Of a stretch of 64,000 nucleotides of DNA, positions 7,449 through 16,247 are shown in pieces. Source of the stretch: Gammaproteobacteria bacterium. Lineage in GTDB: Bacteria; Pseudomonadota; Gammaproteobacteria; Pseudomonadales; Pseudohongiellaceae. Position 1 is the first letter of the stretch. Every line of letters begins with the position of its first letter. The notes below the pieces were generated by a model, which saw nothing but the letters and a program-made list of their open reading frames with translations, was not told where the DNA came from and ran no database searches. Location of the stretch: the NCBI GenBank assembly GCA_030682575.1, contig JAUXNX010000001.1, positions 248,001 through 312,000 on the forward strand, written 5' to 3'. A program made the position numbers and the translations under genes.

Positions 7449-9451
7449 AGCAGGTGATCGAATACGGCCACTGGCCCTCGTCGCTCACAGCCGCAACACT
7501 GTTCGCGGGCGCGGAAACCATCAGCAGTGTGCGCCTCTGCCGTGAGGGTCTGTTTTTTCTGCTCAGCATGCCGGAGGAAGGCAACGCGCTGGCCCTGATG
7601 CATCTCTCGCCCCACGGCCAGAGCACCCGTGTCTCGCCGCCGGATTTCAACGTCCGCTCTGCCGTGCATGAGTACGGCGGCATGCCCTACACGTTCAGTG
7701 ATGACAGCGTGTTCTTCTGCAACTTCAGCGATCAGCGGCTGTATCAGCGGGTCTTTGACCAGCACAGCCAGCAGGCAGGCGCCCTGCATGCCATGACACC
7801 GGACGCCGGCAGCAAAGCTCTGCGCTATGCCGACATGATCGTGGACGAAATTCGACAGCGACTGATCTGCGTGCGCGAAGATCACCGGGACGGCGCTGCG
7901 GAACCGCGCAACACGTTGATCAGCATCGCTCTTGCCGCCCCACATGACCTTGAAGTGTTGTTCGAGGACAGTGATTTTGTCGCTACCCCCAGTCTGTCAC
8001 CCGATGGCACGCGCCTCGCCTTTCAGACCTGGTCACACCCCAACATGCCATGGGATGACACACAGATTCATATCGCAGAACTGAGCAGTAACGGCCATCT
8101 GGCAACGCAACGACAGATATGCCCGAAGCGACCCGGCTCGCTGTTGCAACCAATGTTCAGCCCGACGGGTGATCTGACTTTCATTGCCGACTGGAGCGAC
8201 TGGTGGAATCTCTACCGGATCAGCGCAGCGTCATTGCAGGCGCAAGAGCCGCTGGAGACAGCCGAGCGCCTGCTGGAAGCAGAGGCAGAGGTGTGCGGGC
8301 CGCAGTGGCAATCCGGTCAGCACAGCTACGATTACGTCGATGCGGACACCGTGCTGCTGGGACTCAACAAGGACTGCGCGTGGAGTCTTGCCCTGCTCGA
8401 TCTGCGCGGGAAAAAGACGACGATACTGCACAGCGGTTTCGGGCAGTTGGATAACCTCTGCTGCCAGGATGGTCGCGCGGTATTCCTGGCAACGACCGCC
8501 ACTGCGTCCACCGCGATCTACAGCCTGGATTTACGGCAGCCCGATTCAACTCCAGAGACGGTATTACATGGTCGTAGCACAGTGGCGCTGACGCAGGACA
8601 ACATCAGCAAGGCGCAGCACTTCAGTTACAGCACCACGAACGAGGCCGCTTCGAAAAAAGCAGCTTCGAATGGCAACAAGGCTTACGGACTCTTTTATGC
8701 CCCGCAGAATTCCGACTACGAGGCTCCCACAGGCACCCTTCCTCCCCTGCTGGTGAGTATCCATGGCGGCCCCACGGGCAGCGCGAAGAGTGCATTCAAC
8801 CCGGGCATCCAGTTCTGGACCTCTCGCGGCTTCGCATGGCTGGATGTGAATCACCGGGGCAGCGCCGGTTACGGTAGACGTTTCCGGCGGAATCTTTACA
8901 GCGGCTGGGGCGTGGTTGATGTGCAGGACATCATCAGTGCCGTGCGGCACCTGATTGACACAGGCAAGGTGGCGGCCGACAGGATCGCCATACGCGGTGG
9001 CAGTGCGGGCGGCTATGCAGTGCTGGCGGCCCTGGTGCAGAGCGATCTGTTCCGCGCGGGCACCAGCTACTACGGCATCAGCGATCTGGAACTGCTGGCC
9101 CGCGATACCCACAAGTTCGAGTCCCGCTATCTGGACCAGCTCATTGGTCCGTATCCCGAGGCAGTGGATACTTACCGAGAGCGTTCACCACTGTACAGCA
9201 TCACGCGCATCAACGCTCCGGTGCTGTTGCTGCAGGGCAGGCTCGACAAGGTGGTGCCGCCGAATCAGGCCGACGCCATCTTCACCCAACTGCAGCGCCA
9301 GAATCCGTTGAGCCGCTGCGTGTACTTCGATGACGAGGGGCATGGTTTCCGCAAACCGCACAATCAGATGGCGGCATTGGAGGCCGAGTTCGCGTTCTAT
9401 GAAGAGGCACTCTTCAATTTGCCACCCACTGATCACAACCTTATGAATTAA
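7445..9451 (+). CDS. S9-family prolyl-oligopeptidase-type serine peptidase
   Basis: 668 residues starting at the ATG behind GAAGGAG, overlapping the MFS stop; the open frame extends further upstream but only as read-through of the MFS gene. The N-terminal ~400 residues form a beta-propeller-like region (WD40/PD40 blades such as SPDGTRLAF). The C-terminal alpha/beta-hydrolase domain has nucleophile Ser520 in GGSAGG, Asp601 in GRLDKV and His633 in EGHGF. There is no signal peptide, so it probably acts in the cytoplasm on short peptides or acylated amino acids. A terminator follows at 9467. Confidence 0.92.
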   Translation: MKQVIEYGHWPSSLTAATLFAGAETISSVRLCREGLFFLLSMPEEGNALALMHLSPHGQSTRVSPPDFNVRSAVHEYGGMPYTFSDDSVFFCNFSDQRLYQRVFDQHSQQAGALHAMTPDAGSKALRYADMIVDEIRQRLICVREDHRDGAAEPRNTLISIALAAPHDLEVLFEDSDFVATPSLSPDGTRLAFQTWSHPNMPWDDTQIHIAELSSNGHLATQRQICPKRPGSLLQPMFSPTGDLTFIADWSDWWNLYRISAASLQAQEPLETAERLLEAEAEVCGPQWQSGQHSYDYVDADTVLLGLNKDCAWSLALLDLRGKKTTILHSGFGQLDNLCCQDGRAVFLATTATASTAIYSLDLRQPDSTPETVLHGRSTVALTQDNISKAQHFSYSTTNEAASKKAASNGNKAYGLFYAPQNSDYEAPTGTLPPLLVSIHGGPTGSAKSAFNPGIQFWTSRGFAWLDVNHRGSAGYGRRFRRNLYSGWGVVDVQDIISAVRHLIDTGKVAADRIAIRGGSAGGYAVLAALVQSDLFRAGTSYYGISDLELLARDTHKFESRYLDQLIGPYPEAVDTYRERSPLYSITRINAPVLLLQGRLDKVVPPNQADAIFTQLQRQNPLSRCVYFDDEGHGFRKPHNQMAALEAEFAFYEEALFNLPPTDHNLMN

Positions 9452-9466
9452 AAGAAATAAATCTCA

Positions 9467-9487
9467 GACCCCCTGATCGGGGGGTTT
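9467..9487 (+). terminator. Rho-independent terminator of the frmA-MFS-peptidase operon
   Basis: The hairpin ACCCCC / GGGGGT around a six-base loop is followed by TTT, 16 bases after the peptidase stop codon. Confidence 0.75.
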
Positions 9488-9587
9488 AACTCTCCCCCTC
9501 CTCTCCCGTACCCTCAGGGCACGAAATGGCTGGTCATTTCCGTCCCTTTTTTCTTAGTTCAGTTGAATTAATCCGGAGAGAATATTC

Positions 9588-10595
9588 ATGATGCCTGCAA
9601 TCAAGACCTTGAGAAATACCGCCATCGCGTGCGCCACACTGGTCTCCACAGCCCTGATCAGCACCTCTGCGCTGGCACAGGCAGCCACGATTCCCACTTC
9701 CTTTCTGGGAACATATAACCTGACCTACAGCGCGGCACAGCCAGGCTCACCAATCACCAACGGCACTCAGGTACAGGTCGTTCTGGCCCCCGGCGGTGTC
9801 ATGTGCATTGCCGGTTTCACGTTGACCAATCCGGTCACCAAGAGCGGCAATACTGCGGAGGCACACTGGACGGAGAGCACTTCCGGGCTCACCCTGTCGG
9901 TGTCCAACATTGGCACAGGCAACTTCAATGAGGTCAATGTAAGCTCGGCCGCCGGGGCTTTCCTCGGTCAGCTGAGTGGCAGCAAGGCCAGCACATCGAC
10001 AACTGGTTGCGGCGCCAGCACTCCAACTGCTCCAAGCCCAGCCAAGATTGCTGAACTGTTTGAGGAGGCACAGAAAAAATTCTCCGAGTACTTCCCCAGC
10101 ACTGGAGCCTCCGCGACACTGACGCTCGATGGCTACACCTACCGCACTTATCCCAACAATATCTACCTGGCCATCGACGGCAGTGGCGATATCTATGTAA
10201 TGGGCGGTGTTTTCGGCAATTCGCCTTTGAAGCAAGGACCGCTGGATGCAATCCTGTCCGAGCTGGCGAAAATTGAAGTGGATGTTCCGGCGGTTCCTTC
10301 TGGCAACTCTACTCTGGTGATTACCGGTACAGTTGGTGCCATGGGGTTCACTACACCGATCAGCATCACCATCGACAACCTGCCCATGCCCAGCGGCAGC
10401 GATATCGACGATGTCAGAAAGTCTGTGCAGGATCAGTACAAGGATTCCGGCATTACGGGCAACATCACCGTTACACTGATCTCCTCCAGCAGCACTTCAA
10501 CCGTGTTCAATATCAAGTTCAACGGGACAATGGTCACAAGTGGAATCACGATCACTCAGGTGTATGACCTGACTTACACCTACACCAAAAAGTAA
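9588..10595 (+). CDS. Secreted protein of unknown function, Ser/Thr-rich
   Basis: 335 residues. The ATG follows a CCGGAGAG ribosome site by eight bases. A Sec signal peptide ends near residue 31 (SALA-QA). The mature protein is rich in Ser, Thr, Gly and Ala with alternating short polar strands, so it is probably all-beta. An N-terminal part (residues about 32-150) contains one cysteine pair candidate (GVMC and TTGC). A second part (about 160-335) contains the YTYRTYPNN segment. I recognise no family. It is monocistronic, with terminators on both sides, and is probably periplasmic, extracellular or surface-associated. Confidence 0.75.
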   Translation: MMPAIKTLRNTAIACATLVSTALISTSALAQAATIPTSFLGTYNLTYSAAQPGSPITNGTQVQVVLAPGGVMCIAGFTLTNPVTKSGNTAEAHWTESTSGLTLSVSNIGTGNFNEVNVSSAAGAFLGQLSGSKASTSTTGCGASTPTAPSPAKIAELFEEAQKKFSEYFPSTGASATLTLDGYTYRTYPNNIYLAIDGSGDIYVMGGVFGNSPLKQGPLDAILSELAKIEVDVPAVPSGNSTLVITGTVGAMGFTTPISITIDNLPMPSGSDIDDVRKSVQDQYKDSGITGNITVTLISSSSTSTVFNIKFNGTMVTSGITITQVYDLTYTYTKK

Positions 10596-10618
10596 TTCGT
10601 AGACTGGTTTGACTCTTC

Positions 10619-10654
10619 ACGGCCGCTGCCCACAAAACAGCGGCCGTTTCTTTT
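10619..10654 (+). terminator. Rho-independent terminator
   Basis: Perfect 10-bp arms (ACGGCCGCTG / CAGCGGCCGT) around a nine-base loop are followed by TTCTTTT, 24 bases after the secreted-protein stop codon. It may also serve the convergent cupin gene. Confidence 0.85.
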
Positions 10655-10663
10655 GCAGGGTAC

Positions 10664-10999
10664 TCATTCGGCCACAACTGGATAGTGCACCGCCAGCCAC
10701 ACCGTCTCCTGCTCCGGATCAGTCCACTTAACCCGGTGTTTGCGGAAAGCAGGAATATTCACCCAGTCTCCCGCCGCAAGGCGCGTAATGCTGCCCTCCT
10801 CCCATTCAATCACTGCCTCACCCTGCACCACCATCACCCATTCCGCATGTGGCTGCTCGTACCAGAAGCCGTCCGCCGAGTACTGTCCCTGGGACACGAT
10901 GCGCTCGATCAGCACGCCCGCCCCACGCACCAGTGGCTCGAAGGCCTCGGCGTCCTGCGTTGGCGGCAAATCGGCCAATATGTTTTTTGATCTGTTCAT
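10664..10999 (-). CDS. Small cupin-domain protein
   Basis: 111 residues from the ATG at 10999, which has AGGAG five bases upstream (a GTG two codons earlier has no ribosome site). A single cupin barrel is visible: the PHAEWVMVVQGEAVIEWEEG strand motif with one His and one Glu, followed by the second motif GDWVNIPAFRKHRV. Metal ligands appear to be His, Glu and His, with one of the usual four replaced. This type resembles stand-alone cupins annotated as metal-independent sugar- or amino-acid-binding proteins; the substrate is unknown. Confidence 0.85.
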   Translation of the reverse strand: MNRSKNILADLPPTQDAEAFEPLVRGAGVLIERIVSQGQYSADGFWYEQPHAEWVMVVQGEAVIEWEEGSITRLAAGDWVNIPAFRKHRVKWTDPEQETVWLAVHYPVVAE

Positions 11000-11153
11000 A
11001 CACACTCCTTTCCTGTACTTCCTGTTTGATGCCTGTGTGAGGAATTTTTAGCTGTGACCGCTCGGCCGCTTGCCCTTATAATGCACACCTGTTTTGAACG
11101 CCCAGAGCCAATATCCGGAGTTTTTCCGGAGAGTAATTATCCAGAGAACCATT

Positions 11154-11555
11154 ATGCTGAATCCACGTGCACTGTTCCTGCCACTGATCATGCTGTGCTC
11201 GCTCATCGTCATGCCTGCTACGGCGCAGGAGACTGAGCTGGCAGGTATATGGCGAGGCTCCTTCAACATCAATATCGGCGGTGATCGGGAGTTCATTCTT
11301 ACCATCAGTGAAAGTGACGGCGCTCTGAGCGCGGTATTGGATATTCCCGCTCAAGGCATGTTGAACTTGACGGCCGAATCCATCCAGATCAATGGCAGCA
11401 ACGTTCGTTTTCTCTTTCCACGAATTGATGGCGAATACTACGGCGTCATTCACAGCGATCGCGCCACCGATGGCCAACCAGTGCGAATGGATGGCGACTG
11501 GAGTCAGGCTGGCGAGTATATCCCGATCACATTGCGCCGCACTCTCACTGATTAG
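11154..11555 (+). CDS. Small secreted beta-domain protein (hydrolase-N-terminal-like)
   Basis: 133 residues from the ATG at 11154. A Sec signal peptide ends near residue 25 (ATA-QE). The mature part resembles the roughly 100-residue beta domain often found in front of secreted alpha/beta hydrolases: LAGIWRGSFNI, LTISESDGALSAVLDIPAQG, YYGVIHSD and the closing ITLRRT. The hydrolase part is absent and the frame ends cleanly, so this is a free-standing domain rather than an obvious truncation. Function unknown. gloA follows 28 bases downstream and may be co-transcribed. Confidence 0.75.
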   Translation: MLNPRALFLPLIMLCSLIVMPATAQETELAGIWRGSFNINIGGDREFILTISESDGALSAVLDIPAQGMLNLTAESIQINGSNVRFLFPRIDGEYYGVIHSDRATDGQPVRMDGDWSQAGEYIPITLRRTLTD

Positions 11556-11583
11556 GCTTTTCGAGCACCACCGGAGTCTCACG

Positions 11584-12003
11584 ATGAAATACCTGCACAC
11601 AATGGTACGCGTCAGCAATCTCGACGAATCCCTGGACTTCTACTGCAACAAGCTCGGCCTGCGCGAACTGCAGCGCCGCGAGAGCGAACAGGGGCGTTTC
11701 ACATTGGTATTTCTGGCCGCACCCGGTGATGACGACGCGCAGATCGAACTGACCTACAACTGGGACCCGGAGGTCTACGGTGAAGGTCGCAATTTCGGCC
11801 ACCTTGCATACTGCGTGAAGGATATCCATGCGACCTGCGCCCGATTGCAGGAAAAGGGTGTGACTATCAACCGCCCCCCTCGCGATGGCCGGATGGCCTT
11901 CATCCGCTCGCCCGACAACATCTCCATCGAACTGTTGCAGGAAGGCGCGCCACTGGCACCCCAGGAGCCCTGGCAGAGCATGCCGAACACCGGCAAGTGG
12001 TAA
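11584..12003 (+). CDS. gloA: Lactoylglutathione lyase (glyoxalase I)
   Basis: 139 residues. GloA converts the hemithioacetal of methylglyoxal and glutathione to S-lactoylglutathione. The metal ligands align with E. coli GloA: His5 (LHTMVRV), the Glu in QIELTYNW, the His in FGHLAY and the Glu in ISIELLQE. The start at 11584 is chosen because MKYLHTM aligns with the family N terminus; the longer frame upstream is the shadow of the previous gene. It lies between glutathione-dependent frmA and folD, reinforcing a detoxification and one-carbon theme. Confidence 0.95.
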   Translation: MKYLHTMVRVSNLDESLDFYCNKLGLRELQRRESEQGRFTLVFLAAPGDDDAQIELTYNWDPEVYGEGRNFGHLAYCVKDIHATCARLQEKGVTINRPPRDGRMAFIRSPDNISIELLQEGAPLAPQEPWQSMPNTGKW

Positions 12004-12036
12004 TGAATTCAAATTAGTGAAAGGCAGGAACCCCCA

Positions 12037-12939
12037 ATGCAAATACTCGATGGCAAGTTGACGTCGGAACAGATCAAGGCAGAAATCGCGGAGCAGGTGT
12101 CTGCAATCAGGGCACGCGGCGGCAAGATTCCACATCTCGCGGCAATCCTCGTCGGCAATGATGGCGCCAGTGAAACCTATGTGAACAACAAGGTGCTGGC
12201 CTGTGAACGAGTGGGCTTCAAGTCCACGCTTGTGCGCATGGATGACAGTGTGAGCGAGGCAGAACTGCTCGCGAAAGTCGACGAACTTAATTGCAACGAT
12301 GAGATCGACGGCTTCATCGTGCAGGTACCGCTGCCCAAACATATCGACGAGATCAAGGTAACACTCGCGATAGATCCAGAGAAGGATGTTGACGGCTTCA
12401 GCCCCACCAACGTGGGCAAGATGGTCCTCGGCCTGCCGACGTTCATTTCCGCCACGCCAAACGGCATCATGGAGCTGTTGCGCCGTTACAACATCGATAC
12501 CGTCGGCAAGCATTGCGTTGTCGTTGGTCGCAGCAATATTGTCGGCACACCAATGTCGTTGCTGATGTCACGTAATACCAATCCTGGCAACTCCACCGTG
12601 ACGATGGTACACAGTCGCACACACAATATGGCAGAGATTTGCCGCTCAGCCGATATTCTGATTGTCGCCATCGGCAAGGCCAATTTCGTGACGCCGGACA
12701 TGGTGAAGGATGGCGCTGTGGTGATCGACGTGGGTGTTACCCGATTGCCAGATGTCACGCGTCCATCCGGATTCAGACTTGCAGGTGATGTGGATTTCGA
12801 GGCCGTCAAGGACAAGTGTTCCTTCATCACGCCGGTGCCGGGTGGCGTTGGGCCAATGACGATCGCGTCGCTGCTGCAAAACACACTGAAGGCGCAGGAT
12901 CTGAGAAAACTCCAGGAGAAATCATGTTCCAACAACTGA
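12037..12939 (+). CDS. folD: Bifunctional methylene-THF dehydrogenase / methenyl-THF cyclohydrolase
   Basis: 300 residues. FolD interconverts 5,10-methylene-THF and 10-formyl-THF with NADP. The catalytic Tyr/Lys lie in SETYVNNK, the Gln in VQVPLPKH, and the Asp in KDVDGF; the Rossmann motif [11 protein letters not shown] and the closing [11 protein letters not shown] are intact. It shares substrates with purU nearby. The 3' end overlaps the ATG of the aminotransferase gene by 16 bases, indicating one transcript. Confidence 0.97.
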   Translation: MQILDGKLTSEQIKAEIAEQVSAIRARGGKIPHLAAILVGNDGASETYVNNKVLACERVGFKSTLVRMDDSVSEAELLAKVDELNCNDEIDGFIVQVPLPKHIDEIKVTLAIDPEKDVDGFSPTNVGKMVLGLPTFISATPNGIMELLRRYNIDTVGKHCVVVGRSNIVGTPMSLLMSRNTNPGNSTVTMVHSRTHNMAEICRSADILIVAIGKANFVTPDMVKDGAVVIDVGVTRLPDVTRPSGFRLAGDVDFEAVKDKCSFITPVPGGVGPMTIASLLQNTLKAQDLRKLQEKSCSNN

Positions 12940-14117
12940 GCCCCCTCGCCGCCGACCCCATTCTCGGCCTCATGGCCGCGTTCCGTGCCGACAGCAACAC
13001 TCACAAGATCGACCTCGGTGTTGGCGTCTACAAGGATGAGAAGGGCAGCACGCCTGTCATGCGCGCGGTGAAGGAAGCCGAACGACGTCTACTCGCAACA
13101 CAGACCACCAAGACCTATGTTGGCCCTGCCGGAGCAGTACAGTACAACGAGCTCGTCGCGCAGCTGATCCTCGGCAGGACACTCGCCGACGCCACTCAGT
13201 CTCGTCGCTGCACGTTCCAGACTCCTGGCGGCTGCGGGGGCCTTCGTCTGGCTGCCGAATTCATCAACAAGAGCAATCCCGGTGCCCGCATCTTCGTGAG
13301 CGATCCAACGTGGGCAAATCACATTCCGCTGCTGGGCGATGCCGGACTGCGGATTGAGACTTACCCCTACTACGACTACGCGACGCACAGCATCAAGTTC
13401 GACGCAATGATGGCAACATTGGAACAGGCCAAAGTGGGCGATCTGGTGCTTCTGCACGGTTGTTGCCACAACCCCTGTGGCGCCGATCTTGATCAGGAGC
13501 AATGGAAAGCCATACGTGACCTTGCATTGAAGAATGGCTTCACGCCATTCATCGATCTTGCTTACCAGGGATTGGGTGACGGAGTGGACGAAGACTGTTT
13601 CGGTGTGCGCCTGCTGGGCGAGGTCGTACCTGAACTGATCGTGGTGAGTTCATGCTCGAAGAATTTCGGCGTGTACCGCGAGCGCGTGGGTGCGTTGACC
13701 GTAATCTGCGAGACACCCGAGTCCATGAAGGCGTCCTCCAGCCTGATCGCCGCCACTGCACGCAGCATCTACTCCATGCCACCGGATCACGGTGCCACCA
13801 TCGTCGAGATGATTCTGAGTGACGCATCTCTGCGAACCGACTGGGAGAGTGAACTGACTGATATGCGCGAGCGCATCAATGGTCTGCGCACACTGCTGGT
13901 GAATCGTCTGAAGGCAGCCGGCGTTGACCGCGACTTCAGTTTCATTCAGGGCGAGAAAGGCATGTTCTCCTTCCTCGGCATTTCCGTACCGCAGGTACAG
14001 ACTCTGGTGAAGGACTACAGCATCTATCTGGTGGATTCCAGCCGCATCAATGTGGCGGGAATCAACGATGCGAATATCGAGTATCTGGTACAGAGCCTGA
14101 AGCAGGTTCTGAAGTAA
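12924..14117 (+). CDS. Aspartate/aromatic amino acid aminotransferase (class I, fold I)
   Basis: 397 residues from the ATG behind AGGAGAAATC, overlapping the end of folD. This PLP enzyme transfers the amino group between aspartate or aromatic amino acids and 2-oxoglutarate (AspC/TyrB/PhhC group). The PLP lysine is in [14 protein letters not shown], the substrate-carboxylate arginine in SSRINVAGI, and the [13 protein letters not shown]-terminal motif is typical. It faces a DAHP synthase across a REP-like element, consistent with but not proving an aromatic role. Confidence 0.93.
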   Translation: MFQQLSPLAADPILGLMAAFRADSNTHKIDLGVGVYKDEKGSTPVMRAVKEAERRLLATQTTKTYVGPAGAVQYNELVAQLILGRTLADATQSRRCTFQTPGGCGGLRLAAEFINKSNPGARIFVSDPTWANHIPLLGDAGLRIETYPYYDYATHSIKFDAMMATLEQAKVGDLVLLHGCCHNPCGADLDQEQWKAIRDLALKNGFTPFIDLAYQGLGDGVDEDCFGVRLLGEVVPELIVVSSCSKNFGVYRERVGALTVICETPESMKASSSLIAATARSIYSMPPDHGATIVEMILSDASLRTDWESELTDMRERINGLRTLLVNRLKAAGVDRDFSFIQGEKGMFSFLGISVPQVQTLVKDYSIYLVDSSRINVAGINDANIEYLVQSLKQVLK

Positions 14118-14126
14118 TTCACTACC

Positions 14127-14211
14127 CTGTGGGAGCGGGCCCTGCCCGCGATGATGGTGCCCCTGATCATTCGCAGAGTGCGGTCATCGCGGGCGAGGCC
14201 CGCTCCCACAG
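14127..14211. repeat. REP-like inverted pair between convergent genes
   Basis: The left arm starting CTGTGGGAGCGGGC at 14127 is mirrored by a right arm ending GCCCGCTCCCACAG at 14211; inner arms CCCGCGATGA and TCATCGCGGG add to the palindrome. This is the pattern of the GTGGGAGCGGGC REP family of pseudomonads and relatives. It sits exactly between two convergent genes, where it can act as a bidirectional terminator. I saw no other copy in the window. Confidence 0.85.
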
Positions 14212-14220
14212 AAAGGCGGT

Positions 14221-15285
14221 TTATCTTTGCGGCAGCACCGCCTTCAACCGCCCAGCCATGCCGCGCAAGGCCTGCTCGGTGGTCTCCCAGTTGATGCAGG
14301 CGTCCGTGACAGAAACGCCATATTTGATCTCATCAAGATCACCGGGAATGGGTTGATTGCCTTCGCACAGATTGCTCTCCAGCATCACGCCGATGATCGA
14401 TTTGTTGCCTGCCTCGATCTGCTGGGTGATGCTTTCCAGAACATCCAGTTGTTTATTATGATTCTTCTGCGAATTGCCGTGACTGCAGTCGATCATGATG
14501 TTTTCCGGCAATGAAGCCTTGCGCAGATCGTCCTCACAACTGGCAACAAACTCGGCAGTATAATTCGGCTCTTTGCCACCACGCAGAATCACGTGACAAT
14601 GCGGATTGCCTGAAGTACGGAAAGCTGCCACCTTACCCTCATCAGTAATACTGATGAACGAGTTGACGGACGACGCTGAACGAATTGCATTCACTGCCAC
14701 CGACAGGCTGCCATCAACACCGTTCTTGAATCCAACGGCAGAGGAAATACCGCTTGCGAGCTTGCGATGAGTAGGCGACTCGGTAGTGCGGGCACCAATC
14801 GCGGTCCACGACACCAGATCCTGAAGATATTGCGGCGAAATCAGGTCCAGCGCTTCCACAGCAATCGGCAAGCCGAGGCTGTTGATATCGAGCATCAGTT
14901 GCCGACCAGTACGCAGACCGTGTTCGATGCGATGTGTGCCATCCAGATGCGGGTCGTAGATCAAGCCTTCCCAGCCAACGGTGGTGCGCGGCTTCTCGAA
15001 GTAGACGCGCATCAGAATCAGCAAGGTATCACTGAGCTCATCGGCCAGTGGCTTGAGCAGTCGCGCATAGGCAAGTGCTTCCTCGACGTTGTGAATGGAA
15101 CATGGCCCTACCACAACGATGAGTCTGTGATCGTCACGATCCAGAACTCCCTTCACGCCCTTGTGTCCGACAAGCACAGTCTCAAGCGCAGCGCCTGTCA
15201 CCGGCATCGACTCTTTGAGTTCACGCGGGCTCGGGAGTTCTTCCTGCAGAATGATGTGCAGATTGTCGTTTTCTCGCTTTTCCAT
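14221..15285 (-). CDS. 3-deoxy-7-phosphoheptulonate (DAHP) synthase, class I (AroF/G/H type)
   Basis: 354 residues from the ATG at 15285; the open frame runs 22 codons further but MEKRENDNLH fits the usual N terminus. It condenses phosphoenolpyruvate and erythrose-4-phosphate, the first step of the shikimate pathway. VVVGPCSIH holds the metal-binding Cys, followed by RVYFEKPRTTVGWEGL, the GARTTESPTHR segment and IDCSHGNSQKNH. Which aromatic amino acid inhibits it cannot be read safely. It is monocistronic and ends at the REP-like pair. Confidence 0.95.
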   Translation of the reverse strand: MEKRENDNLHIILQEELPSPRELKESMPVTGAALETVLVGHKGVKGVLDRDDHRLIVVVGPCSIHNVEEALAYARLLKPLADELSDTLLILMRVYFEKPRTTVGWEGLIYDPHLDGTHRIEHGLRTGRQLMLDINSLGLPIAVEALDLISPQYLQDLVSWTAIGARTTESPTHRKLASGISSAVGFKNGVDGSLSVAVNAIRSASSVNSFISITDEGKVAAFRTSGNPHCHVILRGGKEPNYTAEFVASCEDDLRKASLPENIMIDCSHGNSQKNHNKQLDVLESITQQIEAGNKSIIGVMLESNLCEGNQPIPGDLDEIKYGVSVTDACINWETTEQALRGMAGRLKAVLPQR

Positions 15286-15476
15286 CGGATTGCTTCGCCT
15301 TTTCCTGATCTGTACAAAAATGATGGCCAACATTGCCACACCCGGTATCAAGCGTAAACAGCATTTTCTCTATTACGGTGTTTCTGTTTTCCATTGATGA
15401 AATATTTTCCTGACTTGATCCCTCTACCATTATTCACGTGATAATCACGCACGAACCCCGATACCAGGAGAACACC

Positions 15477-16217
15477 ATGAAAACCATTCTGATTGCAGCC
15501 ATGTCCTTGGCTATTTGCTCCAATCTCTGGGCCGCCGAGGATTTCGGTCCGACCAGAACCAAGATCGAGCAGGCCATGCAGGGAGCATCGCGCACCGATG
15601 CCGAAAAGGCGAGGGACGCGGTAGAAAGGAAACCGGTTGAGACACTGGAGTTCTTTGGCCTGCGTGAAAACATGCGGGTATTGGAACTGGTACCTGGGGG
15701 TGGCTGGTACACCAAGATTCTGGCCCCGACGCTGCGCGAGAACGGCAAGCTGTACATTTCCATTGGCACTGACGGTATTGCTGACAGCGTGCTGAGCCAG
15801 CCAGGTTTCGATCGCGTCGAAATATTGCCTTTGCCCGAAGGCATGGCACTGGCCAATATCGGAGAATTCAATTTCAGTGTCACGGACCTGGACATGGTGG
15901 TGACTTTCCGCAACCTGCACAACATGAACGCAGAAAGCCGCACCAACCTGAACGCAGCTGTATTCGACAGCCTGAAGTCAGGAGGGCTGTATGGGGTGAA
16001 GGATCATACACGTCGTCACATGGAAGAAACGACTCGCGCCAATGGCCGTCGCATGGACCCTGTACTGGTGATAAAGGAGATTCAGGACGCAGGGTTTGAG
16101 TTTGTCGATTTCAGCACATTACATGCAAGTCCAGTCGATGCACTGGAGCTGGAAGTCGGCAATGCGGATGTCACGGGCCGCACTGACCGCTTTACCTTGT
16201 TGTTTCGCAAGCCTTGA
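15477..16217 (+). CDS. Exported class I SAM-dependent methyltransferase-like protein (1)
   Basis: 246 residues. CAGGAG lies six bases before the ATG. The first ~18 residues form a clear Sec signal peptide (ending LWAAED). A Rossmann methyltransferase fold follows: motif I VLELVPGGGWYT, the acidic region after it, and a motif around LDMVVTFRNLHN. The substrate is unknown. An exported SAM enzyme is puzzling because SAM is not expected in the periplasm. A second such gene lies at 50788-51510. Phage-type or host-type substrate inferences are not supported. Confidence 0.8.
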   Translation: MKTILIAAMSLAICSNLWAAEDFGPTRTKIEQAMQGASRTDAEKARDAVERKPVETLEFFGLRENMRVLELVPGGGWYTKILAPTLRENGKLYISIGTDGIADSVLSQPGFDRVEILPLPEGMALANIGEFNFSVTDLDMVVTFRNLHNMNAESRTNLNAAVFDSLKSGGLYGVKDHTRRHMEETTRANGRRMDPVLVIKEIQDAGFEFVDFSTLHASPVDALELEVGNADVTGRTDRFTLLFRKP

Positions 16218-16247
16218 GGAAATTCACAGTCTGACTTACAACCGCCT

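Noticed and set aside
11392-11583. 5' extension of the gloA frame
   Set aside because: It overlaps the secreted beta-domain gene; MKYLHTM at 11584 matches the family N terminus.
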